A stretch of DNA of 64,000 nucleotides from Streptomyces fructofermentans (GTDB lineage: Bacteria; Actinomycetota; Actinomycetes; Streptomycetales; Streptomycetaceae), in contig NZ_BMWD01000014.1 of the NCBI RefSeq assembly GCF_014651055.1, positions 114,544-178,543 of the forward strand, read 5' to 3'. This document shows positions 8,281 through 16,096 of this stretch, piece by piece; the stretch's first letter is position 1; the number at the start of each line of letters is the position of its first letter. Below the pieces are notes generated by a model. The model was not told where the DNA came from, did not search any database, and was given only the letters and a program-made list of their open reading frames with translations. The translations under genes were made by a program, and so were the position numbers.

Positions 8281-9008
8281 CGCAGGCCGGTCGGGGCCGT
8301 GTGCTGGCGGGTGGCGACGAACGTGTGCGTGATGCCTGTCTGCCAGCCGGGCAGCGGGAGGACCCGTACCCGGTCGAATCCGGCAGCTCGGAGGCGGGCG
8401 GCGAACTCCCCCGCCGTGTCGAACTCGACGACGCTGCGCCGCAGATGACGGTAGAGCCGGCCGTCCCCGAGTGCGGTGGCCACGGGCAGCACGGCACCGC
8501 CGCACACGGCGTTCCACACCGCCCGGTGTCCGGCCCGGCCGCTCAGGGTGTACTCGTGCACGGCCAGGCGACCGCCCGGTGCCAGCAGGTTGCGGACGGT
8601 CGCGAGGACACCGTCGGGGTCGGCGGCGTTGCGGAAGAGGTAGGCGGCGAACACCGCGTCGAAGTGCCCGTCCACCCCGGCCTCGGCCAGGCGTTCCGCC
8701 GGTGCGTGCACGAAGGTCACTCCGGGCCGCCAGGGCTTGGCGGCGGCTCTCTCGAGCATCCCGGCGGAGGCGTCCACGGCGGTGATCGCGGCGCCCGGCA
8801 GGACCCTGGCGAGGGCCGCCGTGGAGGCTCCCGTTCCGCAGCCCAGGTCCAGCACCCGCAGGCCGGCGCCGTCGTGCGGCAGCCCGAGACGGCGGGCGGA
8901 ACGGCGCAGATGCGAGTGGTAGCCGGGGTTGGCGGCGACCAGGGTGTCGTAGCTGCGGGCCGCGTGGTCGAACGCCGTGGCCAGCTCTTTGTCGCGCAGC
9001 AGGGTCAT
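8277..9008 (-). CDS. crtT: CrtT-like SAM-dependent methyltransferase
   Basis: This 243-residue class I methyltransferase has motif I RVLDLGCGTGAS (about 51-62) for S-adenosylmethionine, an acidic residue ending the second strand (AITAVDASAGML) and a UbiE-like middle (FDAVFAAYLFRNAADP). In Streptomyces carotenoid clusters this position is crtT, a putative methyltransferase acting late in the pathway. Its precise substrate is not established. ATG 9008 follows GAGGAG and overlaps, by ATGA, the stop of a small upstream frame. Downstream, the stop is overlapped by GTG 8280. It lies between crtY and crtU, all leftward. Confidence 0.85.
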   Translation of the reverse strand: MTLLRDKELATAFDHAARSYDTLVAANPGYHSHLRRSARRLGLPHDGAGLRVLDLGCGTGASTAALARVLPGAAITAVDASAGMLERAAAKPWRPGVTFVHAPAERLAEAGVDGHFDAVFAAYLFRNAADPDGVLATVRNLLAPGGRLAVHEYTLSGRAGHRAVWNAVCGGAVLPVATALGDGRLYRHLRRSVVEFDTAGEFAARLRAAGFDRVRVLPLPGWQTGITHTFVATRQHTAPTGLR

Positions 9009-9217
9009 ACGGTCTCCTCGGGCACGAAGTGCGGGTTTCGCCAGGCGGCCCGGGGTCGCGCAGGGGTCACGCGCTCTCCTCGGACAGGGCGGTGCGGTAC
9101 GGGTGGGCGGGAACGGCCGGGCAGAGGCCGTCGGTGCCGGACGGGCAGGACGGGCTGGACGGGCGGCACCGGACCGGACGCACGTGGCCGTGGACGGGCC
9201 CGGGGAAGCCTCGTCAT
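9005..9217 (-). CDS. Possible small coupled ORF, 70 aa, between crtY and crtT
   Basis: This frame fills the whole crtY-crtT spacer. ATG 9217 overlaps the crtY stop (ATGA) and its own stop overlaps the crtT start (ATGA). The product is extremely arginine- and proline-rich, with no domain, so it may not be a functional protein. Inside it, at 9070, is a GTG preceded by GAGGAG. The sequence around that GTG is a degenerate copy of the crtT start region (GAGGAGA, then TGACCC, then CGCGAC). Translation from either start would end exactly at crtT. Confidence 0.4.
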   Translation of the reverse strand: MTRLPRARPRPRASGPVPPVQPVLPVRHRRPLPGRSRPPVPHRPVRGERVTPARPRAAWRNPHFVPEETV

Positions 9218-10407
9218 GATCCGGGGAAGGGCCGGCGGGGCAGGTGCGGCAGCTCCGCGGCGGAGCGGAGCATCGGCAGGACCGGGGTGCGCAGGCCGAT
9301 GGCGAAGTCCTCGTGGAGGTGCGTGCGGCCGTCGAGGAACCGGAGCAGCCGGTCCATCGGCACCCGGGAGAAGAGCCGGGCGAAGAAGACCGCACCGTCG
9401 ACCCGGCCGCTGTCCAGGGCCCGCAGCAGCACCGCGTCCATCACACGCGAGCGGAGGGAGTGGGCGGGCGGCGGTACGGGGCGTCGTCCGGCGCGCAGGG
9501 CGTGCGCCACGGCCCGCGTCTGGCGCTGCACCGCGGCGAAGGTGTAGCCGGTCGACGGCCGGGTGGCCCCGCCCGCCGCGCCGATCCGGAAGACGGAGGG
9601 CCCGGTCTGCCGGGCGAACGGCGCGTCGGTCATCGGGATCACCCCGGTCTCCGTGGACACGACCTCCAGGCCGCGCAGTCCCAGCACGTCCTCGGTGTAG
9701 TGGCGCAGCGCCGCCTCGTACTCCTGCCGTGAGAGGACCCGGGGCGAGAACTCCGTGTACTCCACCAGTGCCTGGCTGCGCCCGGTCGGCAGCACGTATC
9801 CGAACGACAGGCCCCGTTCGGGCTGCGGCGTGCGGAAGTCCATGAGGTCCACCGCACCCGGGGCGAAGACGGGGCGGTCGCTGCGGACGAACCAGCCGTG
9901 GAAGTGCTGGAGCAGTGTGGTGCGGGCGGCCGGGAGGCTGCCGAGGGGCCGTGAGTCGAACACCCAGCGGGCGCTCACCCCCACCGGACGGCCCTCCGCG
10001 GTACGGCAGGCGACCTGGGCGCCCCGGGAGGTGCTCTCCACCGTGTCGACCACCGCCTCCAGGCGGCGCACGTGCCGGCTGGGCGCGAGGTCGTGGGCGA
10101 CGAGTGCCTCGAAGTCCTCGGACCTGATCATCTTGTAACGCAGCGGGCTGATGTCGCCCTCGATCGGGCCGCCCGAGGGGGAGTGCACGCGCAGGCGCTG
10201 CCAGGACGCGGTGACGGCGGCGTCGTACCGGCCGCGGACCGGCTCCCAGAAGCACCAGGTGCGGCTCGGCGGGCGCAGCGGTCCGGGTGGCGCGTCGACG
10301 AGGACGACCGACGGCCCACGTGCCGCCGTCCCGGGACGTGCCAGCCGGTGGGCCAGCGACAACCCCGCGGCTCCGGCGCCCACGATGGCGACGTCCGCCT
10401 CCAGCAC
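9214..10407 (-). CDS. crtY: Lycopene cyclase CrtY
   Basis: This 397-residue lycopene beta-cyclase converts the linear ends of lycopene to beta-ionone rings. The N-terminal nucleotide-binding motif is DVAIVGAGAAGLSLAHRL (about 5-22). The family motif FRIGAAGGATRPSTGYTF lies at 273-290, and SPSGGPIEG and GYVLPTGRSQALVEYTEF also match the family. The start is GTG 10407, preceded by GGAGGGGAG. The 230-base gap to the anti-sigma gene may hold its own promoter. The stop overlaps the next small frame and, through it, crtT. The protein has the single-chain, CrtY-type length rather than the heterodimeric CrtYc/CrtYd type. Confidence 0.9.
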   Translation of the reverse strand: MLEADVAIVGAGAAGLSLAHRLARPGTAARGPSVVLVDAPPGPLRPPSRTWCFWEPVRGRYDAAVTASWQRLRVHSPSGGPIEGDISPLRYKMIRSEDFEALVAHDLAPSRHVRRLEAVVDTVESTSRGAQVACRTAEGRPVGVSARWVFDSRPLGSLPAARTTLLQHFHGWFVRSDRPVFAPGAVDLMDFRTPQPERGLSFGYVLPTGRSQALVEYTEFSPRVLSRQEYEAALRHYTEDVLGLRGLEVVSTETGVIPMTDAPFARQTGPSVFRIGAAGGATRPSTGYTFAAVQRQTRAVAHALRAGRRPVPPPAHSLRSRVMDAVLLRALDSGRVDGAVFFARLFSRVPMDRLLRFLDGRTHLHEDFAIGLRTPVLPMLRSAAELPHLPRRPFPGS

Positions 10408-10640
10408 GACCGCTTCACTCCCCTCCGTCGGACCCGTACGAACTCTGCCGAGAGCATTCCGCTTCGGGTGCCCCTACGGATGCGGGCCACGCCGAAGGAG
10501 GGGACGGAAACGACGGGGATGCCCGGCGGGCCGAGGAAGCCGGAGGAGGCCGAGGCCGTGAAGCCGGGGAAGCGGGAGGGAGCCCGGAAAGGGGGGCGTG
10601 TGTCACCCGCGCCGCCCGCGCCCCGGACGCGTCACCCGCG

Positions 10641-11180
10641 TCACCCGCGCCGCCCGCGCACCGGACGCCGGAACGGCCTGATCGCCGCGCGCAGGAGGCG
10701 GCACAGGAATCTGACTGGTGCCAGGCGCAGGGCGAGCCCGACGGCACGGCGGTGAACACCGGGCGCGGACGTACGGGGTGGCGGCTCGGCGTGCGCGGGC
10801 GGCTCGGGTGCGTCGGGTGCCGCGTGCGTGGGCGTCACGGGAGGCGCCGCCGGGCCACGGGGCAGGTTCGGCCGAGTGGCGTCGGGCGGTGACGGGGCCG
10901 GGGCGGGTGGCCGGTGCGCGGGAGGTGGAGCGGCGTCGGCCCGTACCTCGCTGCTGATCGCCTCCCACACGCGCGGCGCCGGAGGCACGAGTGCCTCGTA
11001 CGGGTACGTGGAACGTCCGGCGGCGACCACCCGCTCGAAGGCCGCGAGGCGGCTCCGGCAGGCCGCGCAGGCCCTGAGATGGCGGACTGCCTCGGCGGAC
11101 CACGGGGTGCGCGCCCCGTCGAGGGCGTGCTGCGCGAGGTCGGCGGGCGACAGGTGCGGCGCGGGCTGCGGCACGGTCAT
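10641..11180 (-). CDS. Zinc-finger anti-sigma factor (zf-HC2 type)
   Basis: This 179-residue protein has the ZAS zinc-binding signature HLRACAAC (His34, Cys38, Cys41) inside a helical N-terminal domain, as in anti-sigma factors that hold an ECF sigma inactive. It lies immediately downstream of an ECF sigma gene on the same strand, which supports that role. A long alanine/proline-rich linker (about 75-140) leads to a basic C-terminus. Unlike many ECF anti-sigmas, no clear membrane helix is visible, so it may be a soluble sensor. ATG 11180 is preceded by GAGAGGTGA. Confidence 0.8.
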   Translation of the reverse strand: MTVPQPAPHLSPADLAQHALDGARTPWSAEAVRHLRACAACRSRLAAFERVVAAGRSTYPYEALVPPAPRVWEAISSEVRADAAPPPAHRPPAPAPSPPDATRPNLPRGPAAPPVTPTHAAPDAPEPPAHAEPPPRTSAPGVHRRAVGLALRLAPVRFLCRLLRAAIRPFRRPVRGRRG

Positions 11181-11320
11181 GGTTCACCTCTCCGCTTCCT
11201 GGCGCCGGTGTCGGCCTGCCGATCACCTCTTCGGAAGCAGAGAGTCCTTTCGGATGCAGCGAGCCGAAAAGGACCCCTTCGAGGACCTGGCGACGACAGT
11301 GCATCGATTGTGCAACGTAG
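11181..11320 (-). promoter_or_regulatory. Sigma/anti-sigma spacer with short motif copies
   Basis: This 140-base spacer contains GCATCGA (11301-11307) directly followed by TTGTGCAACG. The GCATCGA heptamer recurs in the sigma-crtE divergent region and near the LitR-like gene. It could contain an internal promoter for the anti-sigma and crtYTU genes. No promoter can be assigned with confidence. Confidence 0.3.
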
Positions 11321-11947
11321 TCACCGAAAGTCACTCTGGACGCCGTCCGCCAGGAGGCACCGGCCGAGCCGGTGCAGTCCGCGCCGCGCGTGGCTCTTGA
11401 CCGTGCCGAGCGGCCAGCCGGTGACCTCGGCCACCTGCGTCTGGGTCAGGTCGTCGTAGAAGGCCAGACTCAGCACGCGGCGCTGCGGGTCGGGGAGCCG
11501 CGCGAGTTCGGCGCCGACCAGGACGCGGTCGAGGACGGCTTCCGGCCGGTCCGCCTCTCGCGGCGCGCGGACGGACATCGCCGCTCCGGCGGCCGCCACC
11601 AGCTCGGCCCGCCGGGTCCGCGCGGAGAGCGCGTCGGCGATCTTGCGCCGGGTGATGCCGACCAGCCAGGCCGACAGAGTGCCTCGTTCGGGCACGAACC
11701 CGTCCCGCCCGCGCCAGGCGGCGAGGAACACGATCTGGGTCACGTCCTCGGCCTCCGAGGCGTCGCCGAGCGAGCGCCGTGCGAGCGTGTGCACCAGGGA
11801 CCCCCACCGGTGGTAGGCGGCGGCCAGGCACGCCTCGTCGCCGCCCGCGAACCCCGCGGCGAGGTCCTCGTCGGCGAGGGACTCTGCGGCCGGGGCCCAC
11901 AACGGGACGTCGGCGGGGGCCTGCGCGGTGGTCTGCTGTGCGGTCAT
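11321..11947 (-). CDS. ECF sigma factor of the carotenoid cluster (LitS-like position)
   Basis: This 208-residue extracytoplasmic-function sigma factor shows region 2 in AAAYHRWGSLVHTLARRSL through DVTQIVFLAAWRGRDGF. Region 4 is RRVLSLAFYDDLTQTQVAEV with the recognition helix GTVKSHARRGLHRL. ATG 11947 is preceded by GAGGAG. It is divergent from crtE and heads the leftward sigma/anti-sigma/crtYTU run. In S. coelicolor an ECF sigma, LitS, drives light-induced carotenoid synthesis from the same kind of location. Orthology here is inferred from context, not proven. Confidence 0.85.
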   Translation of the reverse strand: MTAQQTTAQAPADVPLWAPAAESLADEDLAAGFAGGDEACLAAAYHRWGSLVHTLARRSLGDASEAEDVTQIVFLAAWRGRDGFVPERGTLSAWLVGITRRKIADALSARTRRAELVAAAGAAMSVRAPREADRPEAVLDRVLVGAELARLPDPQRRVLSLAFYDDLTQTQVAEVTGWPLGTVKSHARRGLHRLGRCLLADGVQSDFR

Positions 11948-12231
11948 GGTGACTGCTCCTCGTAGGTGCGGACCGTCGCTGCCCCGGGGCGGCCGACCGG
12001 TGTTGCGGTCCGGCCCGTGCCCCGGGAGGGGCTGTACGCTCCGGTCGCTCAGAGCGAATCCGGCCCCTTCACTTTGCGGAGCACGGCACCTGTGAAACAA
12101 CTCGCATCGAGTCTGCATCGAAAAGCGCGAAGCGTCTTCTCCGTCCTTCGGCCCTGGGCGCATCCGTGTCCCCGGCCGAGAAGGAATGCGTAGGGACAGG
12201 GCCACCTCCGATCACGACGAGAGGAACCGGA
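11948..12231. promoter_or_regulatory. Divergent sigma/crtE promoter region
   Basis: This spacer must drive both arms of the cluster. It contains two direct copies of GCATCGA 11 bases apart (12102-12108 and 12113-12119), just after GTGAAACAACT (12090-12100). These could be operator or sigma-factor promoter elements. The crtE ribosome binding site GAGAGGAACC lies at about 12219-12228. Confidence 0.5.
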
Positions 12232-13533
12232 ATGCGCCCCAGCGAGGCGACGGACCATCCGGCGGGCGAACCACCGCCGGGCGTCCACCACTCCCCGGCG
12301 CGGGCCCGGGCGGCGGACCGGCCGCCCGGCGCCGACCCCGGCGACCCGCGCGCGATCGACGCGGACGTGGCGGGTGCCGTGGGCCGCGTCCTGGACCGCC
12401 TGCTGGCCGAGAGGGTCGCCACGGCGCGCGGACTCGACCCCGGGTTCGCCCGTGACCTCGCCGAGCGAGTCGCCCGCTTCACGCTCGACGGCGGCAGGCG
12501 CAGCAGGTCCCGCTTCGTCTGGTGGGCATTGCGGGCCTGCGGCGGCCCGGACGCGGCACGGGCGGACGCCGCCCTGCACCTCGGTGCGGCCCTCGAACTC
12601 ATCCAGACCTGCGCCCTGGTCCACGACGACGTGATGGACGGCTCTCGGCTGCGGCGGGGCAGGCCCTCGCTCCACGCGGACATCGCCGCGCAGTACGGGG
12701 GCGCGGCCCCGGACCCGCGGACCGCGCGGTTCGGGGAGTCCGCCGGCATACTCGCCGGCGACCTCGCGCTCGCGTGGGCGGACGACATGGTCACCGACAC
12801 CTGCGTGGACCGCCTGGACGCGGACACCTCGCGCCGGGTGCGCGAGATCTGGCGCGCGATGCGCACGGAGATGGTGGCCGGGCAGTACCTCGACGTCCGG
12901 GGCCGGCTCGCCCCGGCGCCCTCACCGGCCCACGCGATGCGCGCCGCCTGCCTCAAGAGCGCCCTGTACTCCGTCGAGCGGCCGCTCGCGCTCGGCGCGG
13001 CCTTGGCCCGCGCGGACGCGGCGACCACCCGCGAGCTGTGCGCGGCCGGGCGCTGCGCCGGAATCGCGTTCCAGCTCCGCGACGACCTCCAGGACGTGTT
13101 CGGGGACCCCCGTCGGACCGGCAAGCCCGGCGGGGGCGACATCCGCGCGGGCAAGCCCACCTATCTCGTCGCCGTGGCCGAAGCCCGTGCCGAGGGTGCC
13201 GGGGACCGGACGGCCGCGACGGTGCTGCGGCGCTCGCTGGGCCGCGCCGACCTGTCGGAGAGGGACCAGGCGGAGGTGCGGGACGTCCTGGTCGGCACCG
13301 GCGCACGCGCCGCCGTGGAGGCCAGGATCGACACGCTGGTCCTCCGGGGTACGCGGCACCTCGACTCGGCCTCGCTGGCGCCCGAGGGCCGGGACGCTCT
13401 GCTGGCCCTGCTGCGCACCGTGGCCGGCGCTCCCCCGGTGCCCCGTCCGGCCGACGGCCCGCCGCCCGGCAGCGGTGACGGCGCACCCGTACCGCTGCTG
13501 CTCTCCGTCGTCTCCGAAGGAGCCGCACAGTGA
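12232..13533 (+). CDS. crtE: Geranylgeranyl diphosphate synthase CrtE
   Basis: This 433-residue polyprenyl synthetase supplies geranylgeranyl diphosphate for carotenoids. The first aspartate-rich motif is DDVMD (132-136, in ALVHDDVMDGSRLRRG). The second is DDLQD (284-288, in FQLRDDLQDVFGD). Both bind diphosphate through Mg2+. The GGRRSRS segment near 88-94 binds isopentenyl diphosphate. A variable 45-residue N-terminal extension and a proline-rich C-terminus flank the catalytic core. ATG 12232 has GAGAGGAACC upstream. The stop overlaps the crtI GTG (GTGA), so crtE and crtI are coupled. Confidence 0.92.
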   Translation: MRPSEATDHPAGEPPPGVHHSPARARAADRPPGADPGDPRAIDADVAGAVGRVLDRLLAERVATARGLDPGFARDLAERVARFTLDGGRRSRSRFVWWALRACGGPDAARADAALHLGAALELIQTCALVHDDVMDGSRLRRGRPSLHADIAAQYGGAAPDPRTARFGESAGILAGDLALAWADDMVTDTCVDRLDADTSRRVREIWRAMRTEMVAGQYLDVRGRLAPAPSPAHAMRAACLKSALYSVERPLALGAALARADAATTRELCAAGRCAGIAFQLRDDLQDVFGDPRRTGKPGGGDIRAGKPTYLVAVAEARAEGAGDRTAATVLRRSLGRADLSERDQAEVRDVLVGTGARAAVEARIDTLVLRGTRHLDSASLAPEGRDALLALLRTVAGAPPVPRPADGPPPGSGDGAPVPLLLSVVSEGAAQ

Positions 13534-15071
13534 CCAGGACACTTCCCGGGCGCACGGACCACGTGGTGGTCGTGGGGGCCGGCCTCTCCGGCCTCTCGGC
13601 CGCCCTGCACCTGCTCGGCGCGGGCCGGCGGGTCACCGTCGTCGAGCGCGACCCGCTGCCCGGCGGACGGGCCGGGCGGCTGGAGCGCGGCGGATACCGC
13701 ATCGACACCGGCCCCACCGTGCTGACCATGCCCCACCTGGCGGACGAGGCCTTCGCGGCCGTCGGCGAAAGCCTGCGCGACCGGGTCGAGCTGATCCCCC
13801 TTCACCCCGCCTACCGGGCCCGGTTCGCCGACGGCAGCAGCCTCGACGTGCACACCGGCGCCGAAGCGATGGAGGCCGAGGTCGAACGCTTCGCGGGGGC
13901 CCGCGAGGCGGCCGGCTACCGGCGGCTGCGGCGCTGGCTGGAGAAGCTCTACCGGGCCCAGATGCGCCACTTCATCGACACCAACTTCGACTCCCCCTTC
14001 CAGCTCCTCACGCCCGACCTGGCCCGCCTCGCGGCACTCGGCGGATTCGGCAGGCTCGACGCGCGCATCGGCCGCCATGTGCGCGACGAACGCCTGCGCC
14101 GGGTGTTCTCCTTCCAGTCCCTGTACGCGGGCGTGCCCCCGGCCCGGGCCCTGGCCGCCTATGCCGTGATCGCCTACATGGACACCGTCGCGGGCGTCCA
14201 CTTCCCCCGCGGAGGCATGCACGCGCTGCCGCAGGCGATGGCGGACGCCGCCACCGACGCGGGCGCCGAACTGCGCCTCGGCGAGGACGTCGTCCGGCTG
14301 GAGCGCTCGGGCGACCGCGTCACGGCCGTCGTCACCGCGCACGGACGCATCCCCTGCGACGCCGTCGTCCTCACCCCGGACCTGCACGTCAGCTACCGCC
14401 TCCTCGGGCACGTCCCGCTACGGCCGCGGCCCCTCAGGAACTCGCCCTCGGCGGTGGTCCTGCACGCCGGCACGGACCGCACCTGGCCGGGCCTCGCCCA
14501 CCACACGCTGTCCTTCGGCGCGGCCTGGCACGGGACCTTCGACGAACTCACCCGCACCGGCAGCCTGATGAGCGACCCGTCGCTGCTGATCACCCGGCCC
14601 ACCACCACGGACCCGGACCTCGCGCCGCCCGGCCGCCATCTGCACTACATCCTGGCGCCCTGCCCGAACACGGACATCGGGCCGCGGGCCGCCCAATGGG
14701 GCGACCTGGCACCCGGCTACCGGGACAGCCTGCTGACGGAACTGGAGCGGCGCGGACTCGACGGCATCGGTTCCGCCATCGAGGAGCAGTGCCTGGTCAC
14801 CCCGGCGGACTGGCAGGCGAGGGGACACGCCGCCGGTACGCCCTTCTCGGTGGCGCACACCTTCGCGCAGACCGGCCCGTTCCGCCCCCGCAACCTGGTG
14901 CGCGGCACGGAGAACGCCGTGCTCGCCGGATGCGGCACCACCCCGGGCGTCGGCGTGCCGACGGTCCTGCTGTCCGGCAAGCTGGCCGCAGCCCGGGTCA
15001 CCGGACGCACCGGACCCTCCGCCCGCCGGAGACGCGTCCCCCGTACCGCGAGCGAAGGGACGCCCTCATGA
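13530..15071 (+). CDS. crtI: Phytoene desaturase CrtI
   Basis: This 513-residue FAD-dependent desaturase turns phytoene into lycopene. The N-terminal motif VVVVGAGLSGLSAALHLLG (about 12-30) and VVERDPLPGGRAGRLERGGY match CrtI. The C-terminal signature is NAVLAGCGTTPGVGVPTVLL, followed by SGKLAAARV. GTG 13530 overlaps the crtE stop, and its own TGA overlaps the crtB ATG. It is the second gene of the rightward crtE-I-B arm. Confidence 0.92.
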   Translation: MTRTLPGRTDHVVVVGAGLSGLSAALHLLGAGRRVTVVERDPLPGGRAGRLERGGYRIDTGPTVLTMPHLADEAFAAVGESLRDRVELIPLHPAYRARFADGSSLDVHTGAEAMEAEVERFAGAREAAGYRRLRRWLEKLYRAQMRHFIDTNFDSPFQLLTPDLARLAALGGFGRLDARIGRHVRDERLRRVFSFQSLYAGVPPARALAAYAVIAYMDTVAGVHFPRGGMHALPQAMADAATDAGAELRLGEDVVRLERSGDRVTAVVTAHGRIPCDAVVLTPDLHVSYRLLGHVPLRPRPLRNSPSAVVLHAGTDRTWPGLAHHTLSFGAAWHGTFDELTRTGSLMSDPSLLITRPTTTDPDLAPPGRHLHYILAPCPNTDIGPRAAQWGDLAPGYRDSLLTELERRGLDGIGSAIEEQCLVTPADWQARGHAAGTPFSVAHTFAQTGPFRPRNLVRGTENAVLAGCGTTPGVGVPTVLLSGKLAAARVTGRTGPSARRRRVPRTASEGTPS

Positions 15072-16096
15072 CCGACCGCGAACTCGACGCGGCCCGCATC
15101 ACCGACCCCACGCTCCGCGCGGCCTACACGCGCTGCCGCCGGCTCAACGCCCGGCACGGCCGGACGTACTTCCTGGCCACGCGCCTGCTGCCGGTCGAGC
15201 GCCGGCCGGCCGTGCACGCGCTGTACGGGTTCGCCCGCTGGGCGGACGACATCGTCGACGGCCTCGATCCGCTGCTCACCACCGCCCGGCGCGCGGCGGC
15301 CCTCGCCGCCCTCAGGGCCGAGCTGGAGCGCGGGCTGCGGGACGGCCGCAGCGGCGAGCCGGTGGTCCGCGCCCTCGCCGACACCGCCCGGCGGTACGCG
15401 ATCGACCACCAGCACTTCGACGACTTCATGGCGTCCATGCACAGCGACCTGGACGTCACCGACTACGCAACCTACGAGGACCTGTGCGCGTACACGCACG
15501 GCTCCGCGGCGGTGATCGGGCTCCAGATGCTCCCGGTCCTCGGCACGGTGGTCCCGCGCGAGGAGGCGGCGCCGCACGCCGCCGCCCTGGGCGTCGCCTT
15601 CCAGCTCACCAACTTCCTGCGGGACGTCGGCGAGGACCTGGACCGCGGCCGCGTCTACCTGCCGGCCGACCTGCTGCGCGCCCACGACGTCGACCGTGAA
15701 CTGCTGCACTGGAGCAGGGAGTCCGGCCGCCGCGACGCCCGGGTCACGCGCGCGCTGCGGGCGTTCGAGGACCTCACGCGCGGCGTCTACCGCGAGGCGG
15801 CGCCCGGGCTCGCCATGCTCGACCCCGTCTCCCGGCCCTGCATCCGCACGGCGTTCGTGCTCTACGGCGGAATCCTCGACGCGGTCGCCGACGACGGGTA
15901 CGCGGTGCTCCACCGCCGGTCCGTCGTGCCGCGCCGACGCCGGGCCGCGGTCGCTCTCGACGGTCTGGTCCGCGTCACCGCCGCCCGGCTGGAGGCCCGG
16001 CGCGCCGCTCCCGCCGGCCGGCGGCCGCCACCCCGGGCGACGACGGCGCAACCCGTCCGACCCGTGCCGGAGCCGGTATGCGAGGAGGTCGCGTGA
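15068..16096 (+). CDS. crtB: Phytoene synthase CrtB
   Basis: This 342-residue squalene/phytoene synthase condenses two geranylgeranyl diphosphates to phytoene. The first Asp-rich motif is DDIVD (60-64, in YGFARWADDIVDG). The second is in NFLRDVGEDLDRGRVYLP (about 182-199). Both are hallmarks of the family. The start ATG 15068 overlaps the crtI stop by ATGA. The C-terminal 35 residues are proline/arginine-rich and run across the start of the next gene, whose GTG overlaps the crtB stop. Confidence 0.92.
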   Translation: MTDRELDAARITDPTLRAAYTRCRRLNARHGRTYFLATRLLPVERRPAVHALYGFARWADDIVDGLDPLLTTARRAAALAALRAELERGLRDGRSGEPVVRALADTARRYAIDHQHFDDFMASMHSDLDVTDYATYEDLCAYTHGSAAVIGLQMLPVLGTVVPREEAAPHAAALGVAFQLTNFLRDVGEDLDRGRVYLPADLLRAHDVDRELLHWSRESGRRDARVTRALRAFEDLTRGVYREAAPGLAMLDPVSRPCIRTAFVLYGGILDAVADDGYAVLHRRSVVPRRRRAAVALDGLVRVTAARLEARRAAPAGRRPPPRATTAQPVRPVPEPVCEEVA

